From contig CM071589.1 in assembly GCA_036429605.1 (NCBI GenBank), positions 7,192,001 to 7,256,000 of the forward strand: 64,000 bases of DNA. Direction: 5' to 3'. Numbering within the stretch: the first letter of the stretch is position 1; each line of letters begins with the position of its first letter. This DNA is from Cladobotryum mycophilum (lineage: Eukaryota > Ascomycota > Sordariomycetes > Hypocreales > Hypocreaceae). The notes under the pieces were generated by a model. The model was not told the origin of the DNA and searched no databases. It saw only the letters and a list, made by a program, of their open reading frames with translations. Of this stretch, positions 10,846-23,456 are shown in pieces. The translations under genes and the position numbers were made by a program.

Positions 10846-13800
10846 GATGCGAGGGAGGCTATAAGGAGGAATATGGAAATTTGATGAGAAGGCATGTTCA
10901 ATATTGTGTAGCTGAGCGTAAATTCCAAGTAAATGGCACGCTTGGTATGATGAAAGTGTTGTCAAAGTAATCCAATGTTTAGAGCTGCTCTGTCTTCTTC
11001 GACTACCACGGCGAGGGTTATCTACAATGAGCAGGCCTGAGGCTAGTTGAGCCGCAATATCGATTCGTCAAAATGATTGGATTCAAGCTGATGCACTCCA
11101 TACATATATTAAAGTGGCTATGTGGTGAGCTGTACCTCCTGCGCTACCTTGCACAATCAACAAGACCCATCCACGCATGCAATGTGAGACACCTATCATG
11201 CCGTGAGCAAACAAGACAAAGTTGTATCGGAACCACAGTTTACTTCTTTCTAACCATGAACCGAGTCTACTGCGGCATGTAACAAGATAGCCCAAACATT
11301 GCTGCTCCAGGATATAAGCCCTGAGCCGTTGGATCGGCAGCAACCGAGTATGACAGACTGCCGCCACCAACGGTGTATGAACGCTGATACGGCAATTCCG
11401 TCCCCGCATAAAAGAGACAAGGGTTCTGTTGTTCCACGTAGCGGCCTTGCCATTTTGGAGAATGGTGAGATTGGAGAAACGTATCTGGCTGCATGAATAT
11501 TGCAGAGAGGATCATGAAGCAGGGGTTGGGGTTGGGTAGGTAATATAGAATTAATAACAAGGCGGCCAAGGCAGCCGGATGAGGCTGTTTCCTTACTAAT
11601 TCTCACCCCGTACATGAAGCCGAAGCGCGAAAATCACGGAAACTGAGACAAGGATGGGCTGGATTGCTCACCGAAGAGCCGCAATTTGGCGACATCCATA
11701 CGTGCAGATCGATAAGACGCCACAGTGAGAGGCGGCCGAGAAAGAGTTGAGACATACATTCCGTGTCAACCAATATGCAGGGTATACAGAAGGGCAGTAG
11801 CCGGAATCATGAAGCGACGAGCGGGCACGAATTGGAACCGCAGATGAGTTGTAACATTCTTCAGGTTGTTGTCCTCTTTGAGAAACTTGGGCACTGAGAA
11901 TTAGGTTGCACTGGGGCCGCCTTGCATTCTCTTCGGTAAAGACCCAGCCATCATGGCCACCCAACGCGATTCCGAATAACTCGTATATAATACCCTTGCA
12001 TGGGGCCCACTCAGTTCAGCATGCTAATGGCCAATCTTCAACTGTGAATGGGTTTTCCGTACCTTCTCGCTAAAAAATGACCAAAACCTGAATGGAAAGG
12101 GAAGTTTTGTATACTGGCAAGGTGTTGAACATATAACCCGAACACACGCTCAGATTATCTAGAGTTGATGTTCAAACTAAATGTTCCCCCCTTTAACGAG
12201 ATGGGGAAATGAATGAGCAAAAGCTGTGACCTGGGCCAGGGTCGCCTCGGTCAGCCATTCGCAATTCTCCGATTGTCGTCTACATTAGAAGCCGCCGCGC
12301 CCCTTTCCCAACAGGCTTGAGGTGAGGGGTAATACTCGGCCGACATCAGGCCGATGAGCAACCATGCGGCCTGTACGACGACGAGTGATGCAGTGGGATC
12401 TTCATTCCGTTATCTGGCAGGCCCTAGATCAATATAAATGGTAGAGATGCAATATGACAGCCCTGAATATGCAATATACCTCGCAGCTTTCAGGCCACCC
12501 TCTATTATCCTTCTAGTTTAACAGCAAACTCACAGGCCCTCTTGCATTCCTGCCTGCGTTGTACGCCTCTCTTGCGTCAGTCAGGCTCTCTAACCCGAAG
12601 ACTCTTGCATACGAGAAGCGAGTAACCCCACCTTCATACTACTAGCATTCTAGGGAATAGGATGCTTTTAACAGCTTGTACCAGAAACAACGTATCTCAA
12701 CAGTAACGCACATTGGTGCTCTTGGTCAACATGCCTTTTTCAGTCATCCTGAGGGATTCCTGCAGTTGCTCCGCATATTTCTTGAGACCGCGAGAGTTTA
12801 GTATCTCTTGAAAACGGCTTCTATTGGCGCGCCTGTTGCTGCAATGCGAATTTGGTCAGTGTTTGCGTCTTGGCACTTCGATGAGACGTCTTACCCAAGC
12901 CTGGGCCCTCTTTCTTGGCAAAGCTTGGTCGTGGGTAAGGCTGCCAAGGGTCAATCCATACACCATGAAAGAGCCGCGACCTTGGTTGGAAGCAATTAAT
13001 CTCGTCAACGCTATTTCGATGGCTTAATTCGGTCAATCTTATTGAACGGCTGGAAAAGTAGCCCCTTTCTGGGTGCCAGGACGGAGCCAATCTCCTCGCA
13101 AAGCCATATTCCAGGTCATGGGTAGTTCATTGGTGGGGACATGATACATATCTTGGCGAAGAATCCCCCAGAGTGCTTAATATCCCAACTGACAGCGGCC
13201 AAAGCCCAGGTAGCGGCGAGTTGACAGTATTGCACGCCTTGATACAGCCACATAAGGCCTTGGGCTTCGACAAGGCAGAGTATCGCCAATAAGTTGAAGA
13301 ACAATATGATTGATGACAGTTCCGCGGACAGCACCACGTCCTATGGATGGTAGTTGCCATGTCTCGAAGAAGGTGAGTCCATTTTGTGCGGTAGCTACAG
13401 TTATATGGCCAGGATCTGCGCTCGCCTCTCCTGTCACTACCACAGATCTATGAGCGTAGACTTTTGTCGCCTGATTGTAGTTCTGATATCGCCTTGGGGG
13501 AGAGGGAGGGGTACATTTGGTGCATGGCGATTTATTGCACCAAGGGGGATTCAAGTAACGTATCCCCATGTAGCCCTGGGGCGTCTTGCGTTACAGCTTC
13601 ATCTGACAGATGGTAGACTACCATGTATGGCGATTATCATCGTTCTTCAATCGCCATCTCGTATGATCTGTCTGTTCACGAGGTTGGGGTATCTTAGGGT
13701 ACACATAATGCATGATTGATAGCGATGTTTTATGGCGGATTACTGCATTTGCAGTCGTTTGCACCAAGTTTCGTTCTGATCAATACCCCGCGCAGACTGT

Positions 13801-14934
13801 GTCTGACCGAAACATTGGCGTTGATGGCGTTGGGCTTGCAAGTATTTGTAGAGGGAATCTTACTCATATGCACTAAATGTAATTGCTAAAGATGGCATCA
13901 GAGACAATCTTAGTAAACCCGTCTACCAATGCTACACAAGAATTCGTAGCATTTTATGGTATTAGTAATATCCAGGGGAGATGAAGGCCCCATCAACGAG
14001 AAGAAGAAAGCACCCGTCCGCTACATGTTTGAGATGGGTATCACGCCCGGTGATCCTTTGGTCCACTGTGACAAGACATGATGTTTGTTTGTGTATCAGA
14101 ACGTCGGGATATTCGGAGGTCAAGTAAAATGTAGTTGGCTAGTCTAAGAATATCAAATAAACGCAATGATTATATGTATCTATTTGCAGCGGCTAGGTAC
14201 TCGATCTCAGCAAAATCAGCGATCCATTCGATTCGGATGGCATTCAAGCTTACTCGTAGCTGCTTAGGTAGCTGATCTTACAGGGCCAGGATAGCAGTGT
14301 CACTCTTTTGACTCAGTTGGATTTCGCGTCCCGTCCCGGCCCAGTTCGATATCATCATCCAAATCCACAGAATTGCGGCAAACTGATAACATCAGCGGGT
14401 CTTATTCAAGGCTATAGCAGCTTCCATTGGACCGGTTTATCCGAGATGGGTGTGATCATGTCAAGAGGTAGAGCTTGCAAGCTACCATGAGCGACATGAG
14501 CGACAGGGGATGGTGGATGGGAATGGCAATGGGATTTCTGTGCAGTGCGGCCATCTCAACTTGCCATTCTCTTGAGAAATCATGCGTGTAGACTCATGTC
14601 TTTACTTTAGCTCACCCATTGACTCGGGCGACATATGAAGAGCGGTTGTGTGACGGAGGATTCTGGTACACATCATACTTGTAACAGGGATCTTCTAGTT
14701 GTCTTAGAACACTGGGGATATGCATCACACGACTCCGTAAATCCTCAGAAAGTCAAGGAACGCAACGCCCACTAAAACAGGCAATGATAGCTATACCTGA
14801 GGATTGCTTTTTTAGAGCATTTTTGAGCCTTCTTTTGTTTGACCAATTCTCTTGCCTGCTTCCATCCTCTCTCGCTTAATGTAATAGATCCTGCTTGTCT
14901 GGCAGTGCTTTTTGCGCATCGAATCTCAGCCGCA
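10846..14934. other. Four-kb gene-poor region
   Basis: No gene can be supported. Open frames here are short and overlap on both strands without domains. One 74-codon minus-strand frame (13116-13337) is strikingly hydrophobic and alpha-helical in character, and could be a remnant of a membrane protein, but it lacks an ATG start (begins GTG) and has no recognisable family. Promoters of the ankyrin gene (left) and second P450 (right) must lie at the ends. Confidence 0.4.
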
Positions 14935-16732
14935 ATGGGAATCATTTTAGGTGGTCTTGCGAAGCTGCAAGCGCACGCCGGCAGCATCACCATAGGATTC
15001 TTCATCGTCCTTGTTTTTCTGGTCGTCAAGCCCTTCATTTCTGGGACGCGTCTTCCCAAAAACGCACCCGAGCTACTTCAGGGACGGAGCATATTTGATT
15101 CTGCCCGGTTCTCTACCTCACGTGCTGAATATCTCAGACAAGGCAAGGCAGAGAGCAAGGATGGGCAATTCAGCTTCTGGTACGGGCCAAATCATGCGGT
15201 TGCTCTTTCGGGGCAGGACGTAAGATCAACTTACCTTACCGCCCGAGGACTTGATGCGTTGTCTGGGTATGTTTTTCGCATTCCAGCATGCGTTCGTTTC
15301 GTCCAACTTGGTTACTCACACACTGCAGATTTATTGCCCTTTTCGGCAACTCTATGAACGTCGATAGCTTGAACAATAGCTACATGCGTTTTTTTATATC
15401 GATTTATAAAAAGTGCGCGCAAGATGAACACCTGTCGGCCAGTTTGCGCCATCTCACCACTGATAGCGATGCCTGTTTCGAGCGGATTGGTGCTTCAAAT
15501 GTCATTAATCCACTAGACGTCATGGAGAAACTCATCTATCAGCTAACGCACCGTGTCGTCGGCACACATGATGTTGCAAACGACCCAGAACTGATAGAGA
15601 ACACATTGGCTGTCTATCGGCCCCTCGAGGAGGGCTCCTTTGTCGACGTCCTGTTCCCCTTTCTGCCCACTCCCTCCAAGATTAGCAAAATTTGGGGCTT
15701 TACGAAGCTGCATTGGTCCATGCAGAAAATTATCAACAAGAGACGTAAATCTGGTAAAAAGGGAGAGGATATGATGCAAATGATCATAGATCATGGATGC
15801 AGCGATTTCCTCACATCGCTGGTAAGCTCCACGCTCCAAGGCCATTCGCCGGGAACGCTATCCTAACGTGCATTTTACGTGTAGGCAGTCATCGGAAGCA
15901 TGCTTGCTGGTATGTTTAACACCAGTTCGAATACTGTTTGGACTTTGTGCAATCTGGCGCAAGAAAAGAGCTGGCTTGCCAAAACCAGGGCACAGATTGA
16001 CGCTGTTTTGGAGAAGCGCAGGCGGACGAAGACGGAAACTCGCCTCGAGACATTCCAACGCTTCACTTTGGATGATTGGGAAAACGAACTTTCATTGCTT
16101 CACATGGCGCTGAAGGAAAGCATGCGGTTTATCATGGCGGGCACTGTCATCCGTAAGAATATCAGTGGTAAGGATATTCCACTGGCTGATACAGGTCTGG
16201 TCATCCCAAAAGACAGTATCGCGGTAAGTACAGACTCGAACCGTCCGTTTTCTTAGATCCTGATGGAGTCAATATGAAGGTATACGCAACGGCCGATGCC
16301 CACTTGGATCCGCAAATCTACCCAGACCCCATGAAATGGGACCCAGACCGACATTCCGAAGAGCGAGCCGAGGGCGCGAACGTCCCGCACTCTTTTATAG
16401 GATGGGGCTCAGGGCATCATACATGTCGTAAGTTTTAATCTCGAGAGCTATGAAGACGCTTTGCTAACCATTCACTATCCAGCGGCTATGCGGGTAAGAC
16501 TTGACACCATAGAAACCACTTTAGACCTCAGAAAGCTAACATTCTCAAGTTTGCCACGATGAACATGATTGTGCCGATTGCGATGTTTATTGCATACTAC
16601 GATTTCGAGATGTGCGACCAGAATGGGAACAACACCACGGAGCCATTGCCGGAGCTGCAGTTTGATCGTGTGGGAGCGGGACGTCCCACTGGAAAGATGT
16701 ACATAAGATGCAAGCGTAGGTCATACAAGTAG
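14935..16732 (+). CDS. Cytochrome P450 with divergent I-helix and haem loop
   Basis: Six exons are inferred: 14935-15266, 15329-15821, 15885-16223, 16280-16427, 16483-16493 and 16550-16732, all with GT-AG introns of 55-63 nt. They join in frame to about 501 residues. Exon 5 is a micro-exon of 11 nt that encodes most of PAMR just after the haem cysteine. An N-terminal membrane helix (ITIGFFIVLVFLVVKPF) precedes the catalytic domain. The K-helix is ESMR. The haem loop reads FIGWGSGHHTC-PAMRFA, so Trp replaces the usual first Phe and Ala the usual Gly after Cys-Pro. The I-helix segment MLAGMFNTSSNTVW lacks the usual acidic residue before Thr, as in some non-classical P450s (for example rearranging or CYP51/CYP8-like groups). 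Substrate is unknown. The exon structure is well supported by the reading frame. Confidence 0.88.
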
Positions 16733-18829
16733 GATGCTACGCTGCGAGGCTTGGAATGCAGATTAAGAACAGTACGTTTCAAAGAATTTTGATATATTAC
16801 AATACACAAACCTGTTCACTCCAAGACCATCAAGTTGGGATCGACTGCTCAGCTTGGCAGCCACATATCAATCCAAGTCACCGAAGCGCAGCACAGTTTT
16901 AATCATCACTTGAGCCACAATTCAGACAGCCTTCAGAAACTATGTTCAATAGATTCGGTTTTATAATGAAAAGAGGGTAGAACAGATGATGCGCGCTGAT
17001 AACCCGGCGTAAAATAGGCTCGGCATTGCACGAATCGCATTGTCTACATTAGGTTGTCTCAATCATGTTCATCCATCTTCTCGTCGCAGAAGAGGTTATC
17101 GCAACATATTTAGTTATAATCCTAAAAAGAGTCCAGTTGCTAGTATAAATTCATATGACGTTATAAACAATCTGACATTCTATCCCGATGGAGATGTTCC
17201 AACATTGCTTGGTATTTGACCATGAGCGGCGTAGATGTCTGAGACGGTTCCTTGCGGGCTACCTAACCAAGGCTGATGCTCACGCATCCCATAATGAATC
17301 ATGACCTTTATATGCAAGAGGGGAAGAGGCCTCAAGATACGTTGATTTGTATACTTGCATCTCCTGCCTTTGACGGCGAGAATCAAGGTTGAGAGAGCAT
17401 AATTATGAGGGTGAGATTTCATGATTATGAGTTCCTGCTTTTCCTTTCGGTTGGAAGAGCCCGCCCATGAGAGCTTCCGCGGCCGCAAAATGCGCTGGCT
17501 CTGACATGCATCCCTCCAATTACATTCTACAATTAATTGATGACATGGCAGGGTTGGCATACTTCTAATTTGGTTCCTTGCAGCCACTATATTTTGTGAG
17601 GGCGCATGAGTCTCAGATGTTCATCATAAGTCAAACTGCGTTAAACCAGGGCTATAGCTCTCTAACTACTTGTTCCAGTGTTGTGCCCCCCAAGGCATGT
17701 TCCAGTCTTTGCCCCAAACTCAGGTCGACTGCCTAACTTGGGCACTGTTTTTCAAGCTTTGCATGCCACGCCCTATTGTCATTTTCGTATCATTTCTCCC
17801 ATGAATCAAAGAGCCTTGAAGCCACACTACTAAACGCGTATTAAAATGTACCCATCAGAGTTATGTAAGTGGAGGGAAGAAGGGGGGACGGCAATTTACC
17901 CGGTGGCACATCTATATACCGAGGTGAGAACCCTTGCCACCAGTATGTTTGAATGCCTCATTTGTTCAAGCTTGAGGGTTGACACACATGGACGCGCTGA
18001 TGAAGACGAATGTCAGCTTCAGCTCAAGGGCGAAAAAACGCAAAGTCTACCGGCCCTGGTTAAATCAGCACGCCCCCCATCCATCCGCATTCCCCCGCAG
18101 AGAAAGCCCCCGTCCCCCCGTCCCTCCCCTCGCCATCTAGAACAGATCAAGGAAGCAAGGCAAGGGTTGAAGAAGAAAAAGATGCTCAAGGATCGGCGTG
18201 CAAAAAATCTGGAGCCAACAACCCACATGGTGCTGAAGAAACGCCGAAGTGGCGTCCTTGCATCTCCAATCCCGCCTTGTTTCCCGCCGGGTAATGCTTC
18301 CGTTGAATATTTTAGTGGTGTCTGCATTGACTCGTGCGTGCTGTCCGTTTTTCTGTTGTGCTCATCGTGGCGGCGGAAATTCCGTTCACCAAATAAACGG
18401 AGGAGAGCCTCACAAGTTTTGTTGGATTTTTCATCGTTCCACCATTTGTCCAATCATCTCTCCTGCGCGCATCACATCATGGTTCCCCGACCCGCCGCCC
18501 ACTTGGAGTAGTGTAGATACTCCCATGTCCATGTCCGTGTGCTTTGCTCTGCCATGCGGCATGTGGTTGGGGTTCTTTGGGGTTGGTGTCGTCGTACCCA
18601 GGGGGGAATCAGTGGGGGTCTGTCCTTGAATGCGACGCTGTTGGGGAAGGTCGCTTATTAGATTCCTGTCTCTATTTATTAACTGACGTTGTGCTGAAAT
18701 CTTTTAAGTCATCTTGATAGCCATATGTTTTCTTTCGCCCTCTTCAATTATATGCGCAGGCGCTGTTAAGGGAAAATCCTTTGATACCCCAATACCCCAG
18801 GAGCTGTGACAAGGCAACGCGCAGTTGCA
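16733..18829. other. Intergenic region before MFS transporter
   Basis: No supported gene. A 221-codon plus frame at 17846-18511 looks like promoter/leader sequence rather than a protein: it is proline-rich from C-rich tracts and has no domain. Pyrimidine- and C-rich stretches near 18060-18140 are typical of fungal promoters. Confidence 0.45.
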
Positions 18830-20493
18830 ATGGCAGACGACATCACACGAGCCGCCGATCGCGTGGCCGACGCTGACAAGCAGAGGATTGAGAATCTCGA
18901 GCATGTCGCATCCTATGCCAGAAGCGATACTGCTCCTCAACGTCCTCCCATGGACCCAGCACGTCGCGCAGCCGTCGAGAAGACGCTGAAGCGCAAGCTG
19001 GATTCGCGATGCAGTTTGTTCGTGCTCATCTACATCATGAACTACCTCGATCGCAACAACATTGGTGCGGCGCGTCTCAAGGGTCTGCAAAAGGACTTGA
19101 ACCTCGATGATACACAGTACGCCACTTGCCTAAGTATTCTCTACGTGGGATATATTCTCATGCAAGTGCCATCCAACATGTTCATCAATCGCATCCAGCG
19201 ACCGTCGCTTTACATCTCATGCGCCATGTTGCTCTGGGGTCTCATCTCAACACTATCCGGTGTTGCCAAGACCTTTTCTGGCATGGTCACGATTCGATTC
19301 TTCCTGGGCTTTGTCGAGGCGGCCTTCTTGCCCGGTGCGCTGCTCATCCTCTCCAAATGGTACACGCGCCGCGAATTGACGACTCGAAACGCCATCTTGT
19401 TCTGCGGCAACCTCATCTCCAACGCCTTCTCCGCCTTGGTCGCTGCGGGTGTCTTGTCCAACATGCAGGGTCTTCTTGGACACGCCGCCTGGCGATGGCT
19501 CTTCTACATTGAAGGCGCCGTTACCATGGCTGTTGCTTTGTCGGCTGGTTTCATCCTCCCCGACTTGCCGCATAATGCGCGAGGTTTTACGGATGAGGAG
19601 AGATATGTTGCGCAGCTGCGCATGATTGAGGATGTTGGCGAGGCGGATAGTGATTCTGCTGATTCAGGCGTCTTTGATGGTTTGATCATGGCAATCAAGG
19701 ATATCAAGGTCTGGATCATGATGTTTACGCTGACTGCTTATGTCGTTGGCCTTTCTTTCAATGCCTTTTTCGTAAGTTATCTAGAAGAAGCACTATTTGT
19801 GAATTTTTCACTAACATGATATAGCCAACATTGACTGGCACTCTGGGGTTCGGCTACGTCCCTACTTTGCTCATGAGCTCGCCACCGTGGGTGTTTGCCT
19901 GCATCGTCTCCATCATTAATGCTTGGCATGCCGATCGCACTCAGGAAAAGGTACGTTGCCTCTATATCTCTGTACAATAACACCACATGAACTAATCGCT
20001 ACTCATGCAGTTTTGGCACATTACCGCTCCCATCGTCATGGGAATGATTGGGTTCATCATCAGCATGTCCACTTTGAATGTTGCCGCGCGATACGTCGCC
20101 TTGTTCCTCCAAGCTGGTTCATATGCTGGGTTCATCGTCTTCTACTCTTGGATCAGTTCCTCATTCCCCCGTCCGCCAGCCAAGCGTGCTGTAGCTATTG
20201 CACTCATCAACGCCTGGAGTCAGCTGGGCAACGTGTCTGGCTCTTACGTTTGGGACCTCAAGGCAAATGGCTACCGCAAGAGCTACGGTATCGTGCTGGC
20301 CATGTTTGGCGTCACCATTGCCGGTATTTGGGTGTTCAAGGTCATCTTGAGCAACTTGAACAAGCAGTTGGAGGAGGGCGAGACGGCATGGGAGGCTCGA
20401 CCGGATGTTACCGAGCAGACTGCGCAGGTTGAGATGATGGATAATGCGGATGAGGCATTGAGGATGAGGAAGGGATTTAGATATTTGGTTTAA
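18830..20493 (+). CDS. MFS transporter, anion:cation symporter (Dal5/Tna1-like)
   Basis: Exons are 18830-19771, 19825-19950 and 20011-20493 (introns of 53 and 60 nt), giving about 516 residues. ATG 18830 is chosen over the upstream in-frame non-ATG codons. The first helix carries the ACS hallmark IMNYLDRNNIGAARLKGLQ, and later segments RFFLGFVEAAFLPG and WRWLFYIEGAVTM are typical of fungal allantoate, nicotinate and vitamin permeases. A long cytosolic loop follows helix 6 (DEERYVAQLR), and the C-terminal tail is acidic. It imports small organic anions across the plasma membrane; the exact substrate is not predictable. It is tail to tail with the GH2 glucosaminidase, 287 bp apart, whose short intergenic region must carry both terminators. 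Confidence 0.92.
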
Positions 20494-20780
20494 GTTGAGC
20501 GATCTTGGAATTAGATATGAACATGACAATGATGAATGAGACTTTATATGACGACCCAAATCTTCTTCAACTTTTACCCTGTGCACCATGACCAATCATA
20601 TCGTACTTGCATTCGATGAACCCAACCAGGTTCTGCTAACAAGTAATGATTCTTCAGATATAATCGAAGTCATCTACTATGTGACAGGAAAGACAAACAT
20701 CACTAATAAATGGCAAAATAGTATACAAGCAATAATTCTTCAAATTAACAATTTTATGTACAAAGGTCTACATCAACTAT

Positions 20781-23456
20781 TTACAGCTTCACAGTCGTGA
20801 CCTTGACATTCTTGCCACTAACCTGCACGGAATCTCCGCTCGCATCCCACCCGCCAACCTGAACAGTCAGTTTCTCGTGTGGCCACAGAGTCACGTAGTT
20901 ATCCGACCAAGACACCGGGTTCACGTCATTGCCGGCCTTGTCGACCAAGGTCAGGCGGACGAAGAACGCGGGCACGGAGGAGGTGTTCTCCAGCACCAGA
21001 GAGCGCGTCTGGGTGCCGGGAACTTCCGGCGCGGGATTGCCAGCAGCGGGTGTGACGGTGACTTGGGCGGTGGCGAGCTTGTTGAGGGGAGTGAAGTCAA
21101 CAAACTGCTTGACCTGGGTGTAGTACCAGGTGGAATTGTTCCAGTCGAGCACGTCGACGCCCTTGGTCAGCCAGTAGACGTTTCGGCTGAGGACCTTGCC
21201 GCTAGCGTCGGACAGGATGAGACGCAGGAAGGCGACGCCGTTGACCTTGTTGACCTGCTGGGAAATGTCGCCAGCCTTGAAGCCAGAGTTGGCCTTGGTG
21301 GTAGTCTTGATGGTGCTCTTGGCGATGGACTTGCCGGTAAGATCAATGAGCTCGTAATCAACGGTACGAGGGCCCTGCTGGTTGAGGGAGTGGTTGATGA
21401 GCCAGACCTCCTTCTTGTTAGGGTTGTAAACAACGTGCTCAATCCGAGAGCCGACCTTGGTGCCGTAGTAGGAACCAGCGGGGTGCAGGTAGTAGTCGAA
21501 CTGGTTCCAATGGAGACTGGGCCAAGCGTTGTTAAGCATCCAGTAGATCAGACCAGTGGCGGGACGGTCAGCATTCCACAACGCACCGAAGCCCTCGTAC
21601 TGGGATCGGGTGGCCTCGTAGTCCATAATCTGAGCCTTGATGAGGTAGTCATCCAATGAAGTAGGGGCACCGTAGCGCTTGTAGAGGCCTTGGTTGTAGA
21701 TCTTGCGGTTGTAGAAGGAAGAAACATTTCTAGACATGTGGAACAGGTTCTTGTTGGGGCTCTTCCACAGATCGTCCAAGTCGCTCTTGCTCAAGAACTT
21801 CTTCAAGCTGCCGAGCTCAGGTGTTCCAACACCAGAACCAAGCTCGGAGCCAAAGCCAAAGGCGGCACCCAGTCGGTCAGAAGAAGGGTCTGTGTCGAAC
21901 CAGTAGTTGGGAGGGACCCAGTCGTAGGGGCCGTCCATCTTCATGCCAGAGGGACCAATCAGCTTGGGGAAACCACGCTTGGCGGCCGAAGCAATGATGG
22001 GTGTTTGCCAGCCAGCAGCCTTCATAGCATCAACGTAGATCTTGGTGGCCTTATCGTTGGGCCAGTAATCGCTACCAACCAAAAAGGTCAGGATACTGGG
22101 ATGGCTCTGGATCATGTCGACTTCGTGAATGACACTGGCGTTGGCAGTCGCGTAGTCATTGGCATTCCAGATGGGTGGGGGATCTAGGGCAAGATCGTGG
22201 TTGTAATCCCAAGCCTCCCACTTGTCGCAGCACTCCCAGCCAGGCATAACCATCAAGCCAATCCTGTCAGCGATCTCATAGAGCTCGGGGTGCTCAAGTT
22301 TACCCTCGAGACGGATGGTGTTCTGGTGCATGTCCAGCATGTATTCAGCGATGCGAGTGAAGTAGTCCTTGTCCCATCGCAGGAAGATGTCGGCACTGTA
22401 GCCGCCTCCGACGACCTGGAAGGGGTGGCCGTTGACGGTATACTGAGTGTCATTATGGCTGTTGACGACGGAGCTGACTGTGCGGACACCAAAGTTGGTC
22501 TCGGCAGTGTCAGAAACGTCAGAGCCCACGGAAAAGGTAACCTGGGCCTTGTACAAAGGCTGGTCACCCCACTGCTTGGGCCACCAAATCTTGGGAGTCT
22601 TGAGGGTCTGTTTGAAATCGACAAGCTTTGTCTCCAGAGGTCCCAACTTCACAGTCTGCTTGACAGACTGGCCTGGGCCTCCAGCGGGGTCGGTAATGAT
22701 GGCCTCGGCATTGAACTCAACAGCAGTGTTCTCGTAGTTCTGAGCCTTGGCGCGGACGGTAATCTGAGCAGGGTTGCTCTCGACAGGGGTATTGATATCG
22801 ACAATGACATTAAGGGCGCCGAGTGAGACGGGGCCGATCTCCTTGACGGTAATGTCCCGCCAGACGCCGGTTCCGTTATCGGGAGGGTATGGGTTCCAGT
22901 CGACGTAGCCGACGGCGAAATCGAACAGGTAGTCCGTGGGATGCGCCTGGACGACCAGGGCATTGCTCTCGGCGACAAGGCTTGTGACATCGTAAGCGTG
23001 GCCGCCGTAGGCTCCGGTCTGGAAGTCGGAATCGGCAATTTGCTTGCCATTGAAGAAGAGGTCCGCCTTGGACGTGATTCCGTTGGTCTCGAGGATGTAG
23101 TGCTTGCCCTTGACGGGCGCGAGGGAGAATTCGTTTCGGTAGAGCCAGGGCACGGAGAACTGACCCCAGTTGAAGTGGTTGAGGTTGTCAGAGTAGAAGA
23201 GATCCGTGTCCTTGTAGATGCCGGCGTTCAGCAGGCAGCCCATGATGGTGCATTTCGACGTCTTCGCGTGGTACCACGACGAGGTGTCGACGCCGGGCTT
23301 GGAGAGCGACTTGAGGTCTTTGCTGACGTCGGAGGAAGACTTGAGGTCCCAGCTAGGGATGGGGGCTTTCTGGCCAACCTTGGAGACTAATGGCGCGCCA
23401 GCAGCAGACGCGAGGCCGCTGCCCACGAGGAGGGCGGCAACAGCGTGTCCGATCAT
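20781..23456 (-). CDS. Secreted GH2 exo-beta-D-glucosaminidase
   Basis: An intronless 891-residue protein with an N-terminal signal peptide (residues 1 to about 20, hydrophobic AVAALLVGSGLASA). It belongs to the GH2 branch that removes glucosamine from the non-reducing end of chitosan and chitooligosaccharides. Length and sequence match the fungal enzymes such as Trichoderma Gls93. After an N-terminal sugar-binding domain (with NWGQFSVPWLYRNEF and ETNGITSKADLFFNG) and an immunoglobulin-like domain, the TIM barrel holds NTIRLEGKLEHPELYE. The likely acid/base is Asp463 in LVGSDYWPND and the nucleophile Glu538 in FGFGSELGSG, equivalent to the pair described for CsxA. Extra beta domains form the C terminus. 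Together with a likely deacetylase elsewhere it would complete chitosan breakdown outside the cell. It is divergent from the Zn2Cys6 regulator gene. Confidence 0.94.
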   Translation of the reverse strand: MIGHAVAALLVGSGLASAAGAPLVSKVGQKAPIPSWDLKSSSDVSKDLKSLSKPGVDTSSWYHAKTSKCTIMGCLLNAGIYKDTDLFYSDNLNHFNWGQFSVPWLYRNEFSLAPVKGKHYILETNGITSKADLFFNGKQIADSDFQTGAYGGHAYDVTSLVAESNALVVQAHPTDYLFDFAVGYVDWNPYPPDNGTGVWRDITVKEIGPVSLGALNVIVDINTPVESNPAQITVRAKAQNYENTAVEFNAEAIITDPAGGPGQSVKQTVKLGPLETKLVDFKQTLKTPKIWWPKQWGDQPLYKAQVTFSVGSDVSDTAETNFGVRTVSSVVNSHNDTQYTVNGHPFQVVGGGYSADIFLRWDKDYFTRIAEYMLDMHQNTIRLEGKLEHPELYEIADRIGLMVMPGWECCDKWEAWDYNHDLALDPPPIWNANDYATANASVIHEVDMIQSHPSILTFLVGSDYWPNDKATKIYVDAMKAAGWQTPIIASAAKRGFPKLIGPSGMKMDGPYDWVPPNYWFDTDPSSDRLGAAFGFGSELGSGVGTPELGSLKKFLSKSDLDDLWKSPNKNLFHMSRNVSSFYNRKIYNQGLYKRYGAPTSLDDYLIKAQIMDYEATRSQYEGFGALWNADRPATGLIYWMLNNAWPSLHWNQFDYYLHPAGSYYGTKVGSRIEHVVYNPNKKEVWLINHSLNQQGPRTVDYELIDLTGKSIAKSTIKTTTKANSGFKAGDISQQVNKVNGVAFLRLILSDASGKVLSRNVYWLTKGVDVLDWNNSTWYYTQVKQFVDFTPLNKLATAQVTVTPAAGNPAPEVPGTQTRSLVLENTSSVPAFFVRLTLVDKAGNDVNPVSWSDNYVTLWPHEKLTVQVGGWDASGDSVQVSGKNVKVTTVKL

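Noticed and set aside
17846..18511. 221-codon plus-strand frame before the MFS gene
   Set aside because: Low-complexity, promoter-like sequence; no domain or splice continuity.
20877..22826. Long plus-strand frames across the GH2 gene
   Set aside because: Antisense frames kept open by the strong codon bias of the GH2 gene; valine- and glycine-rich without domains.
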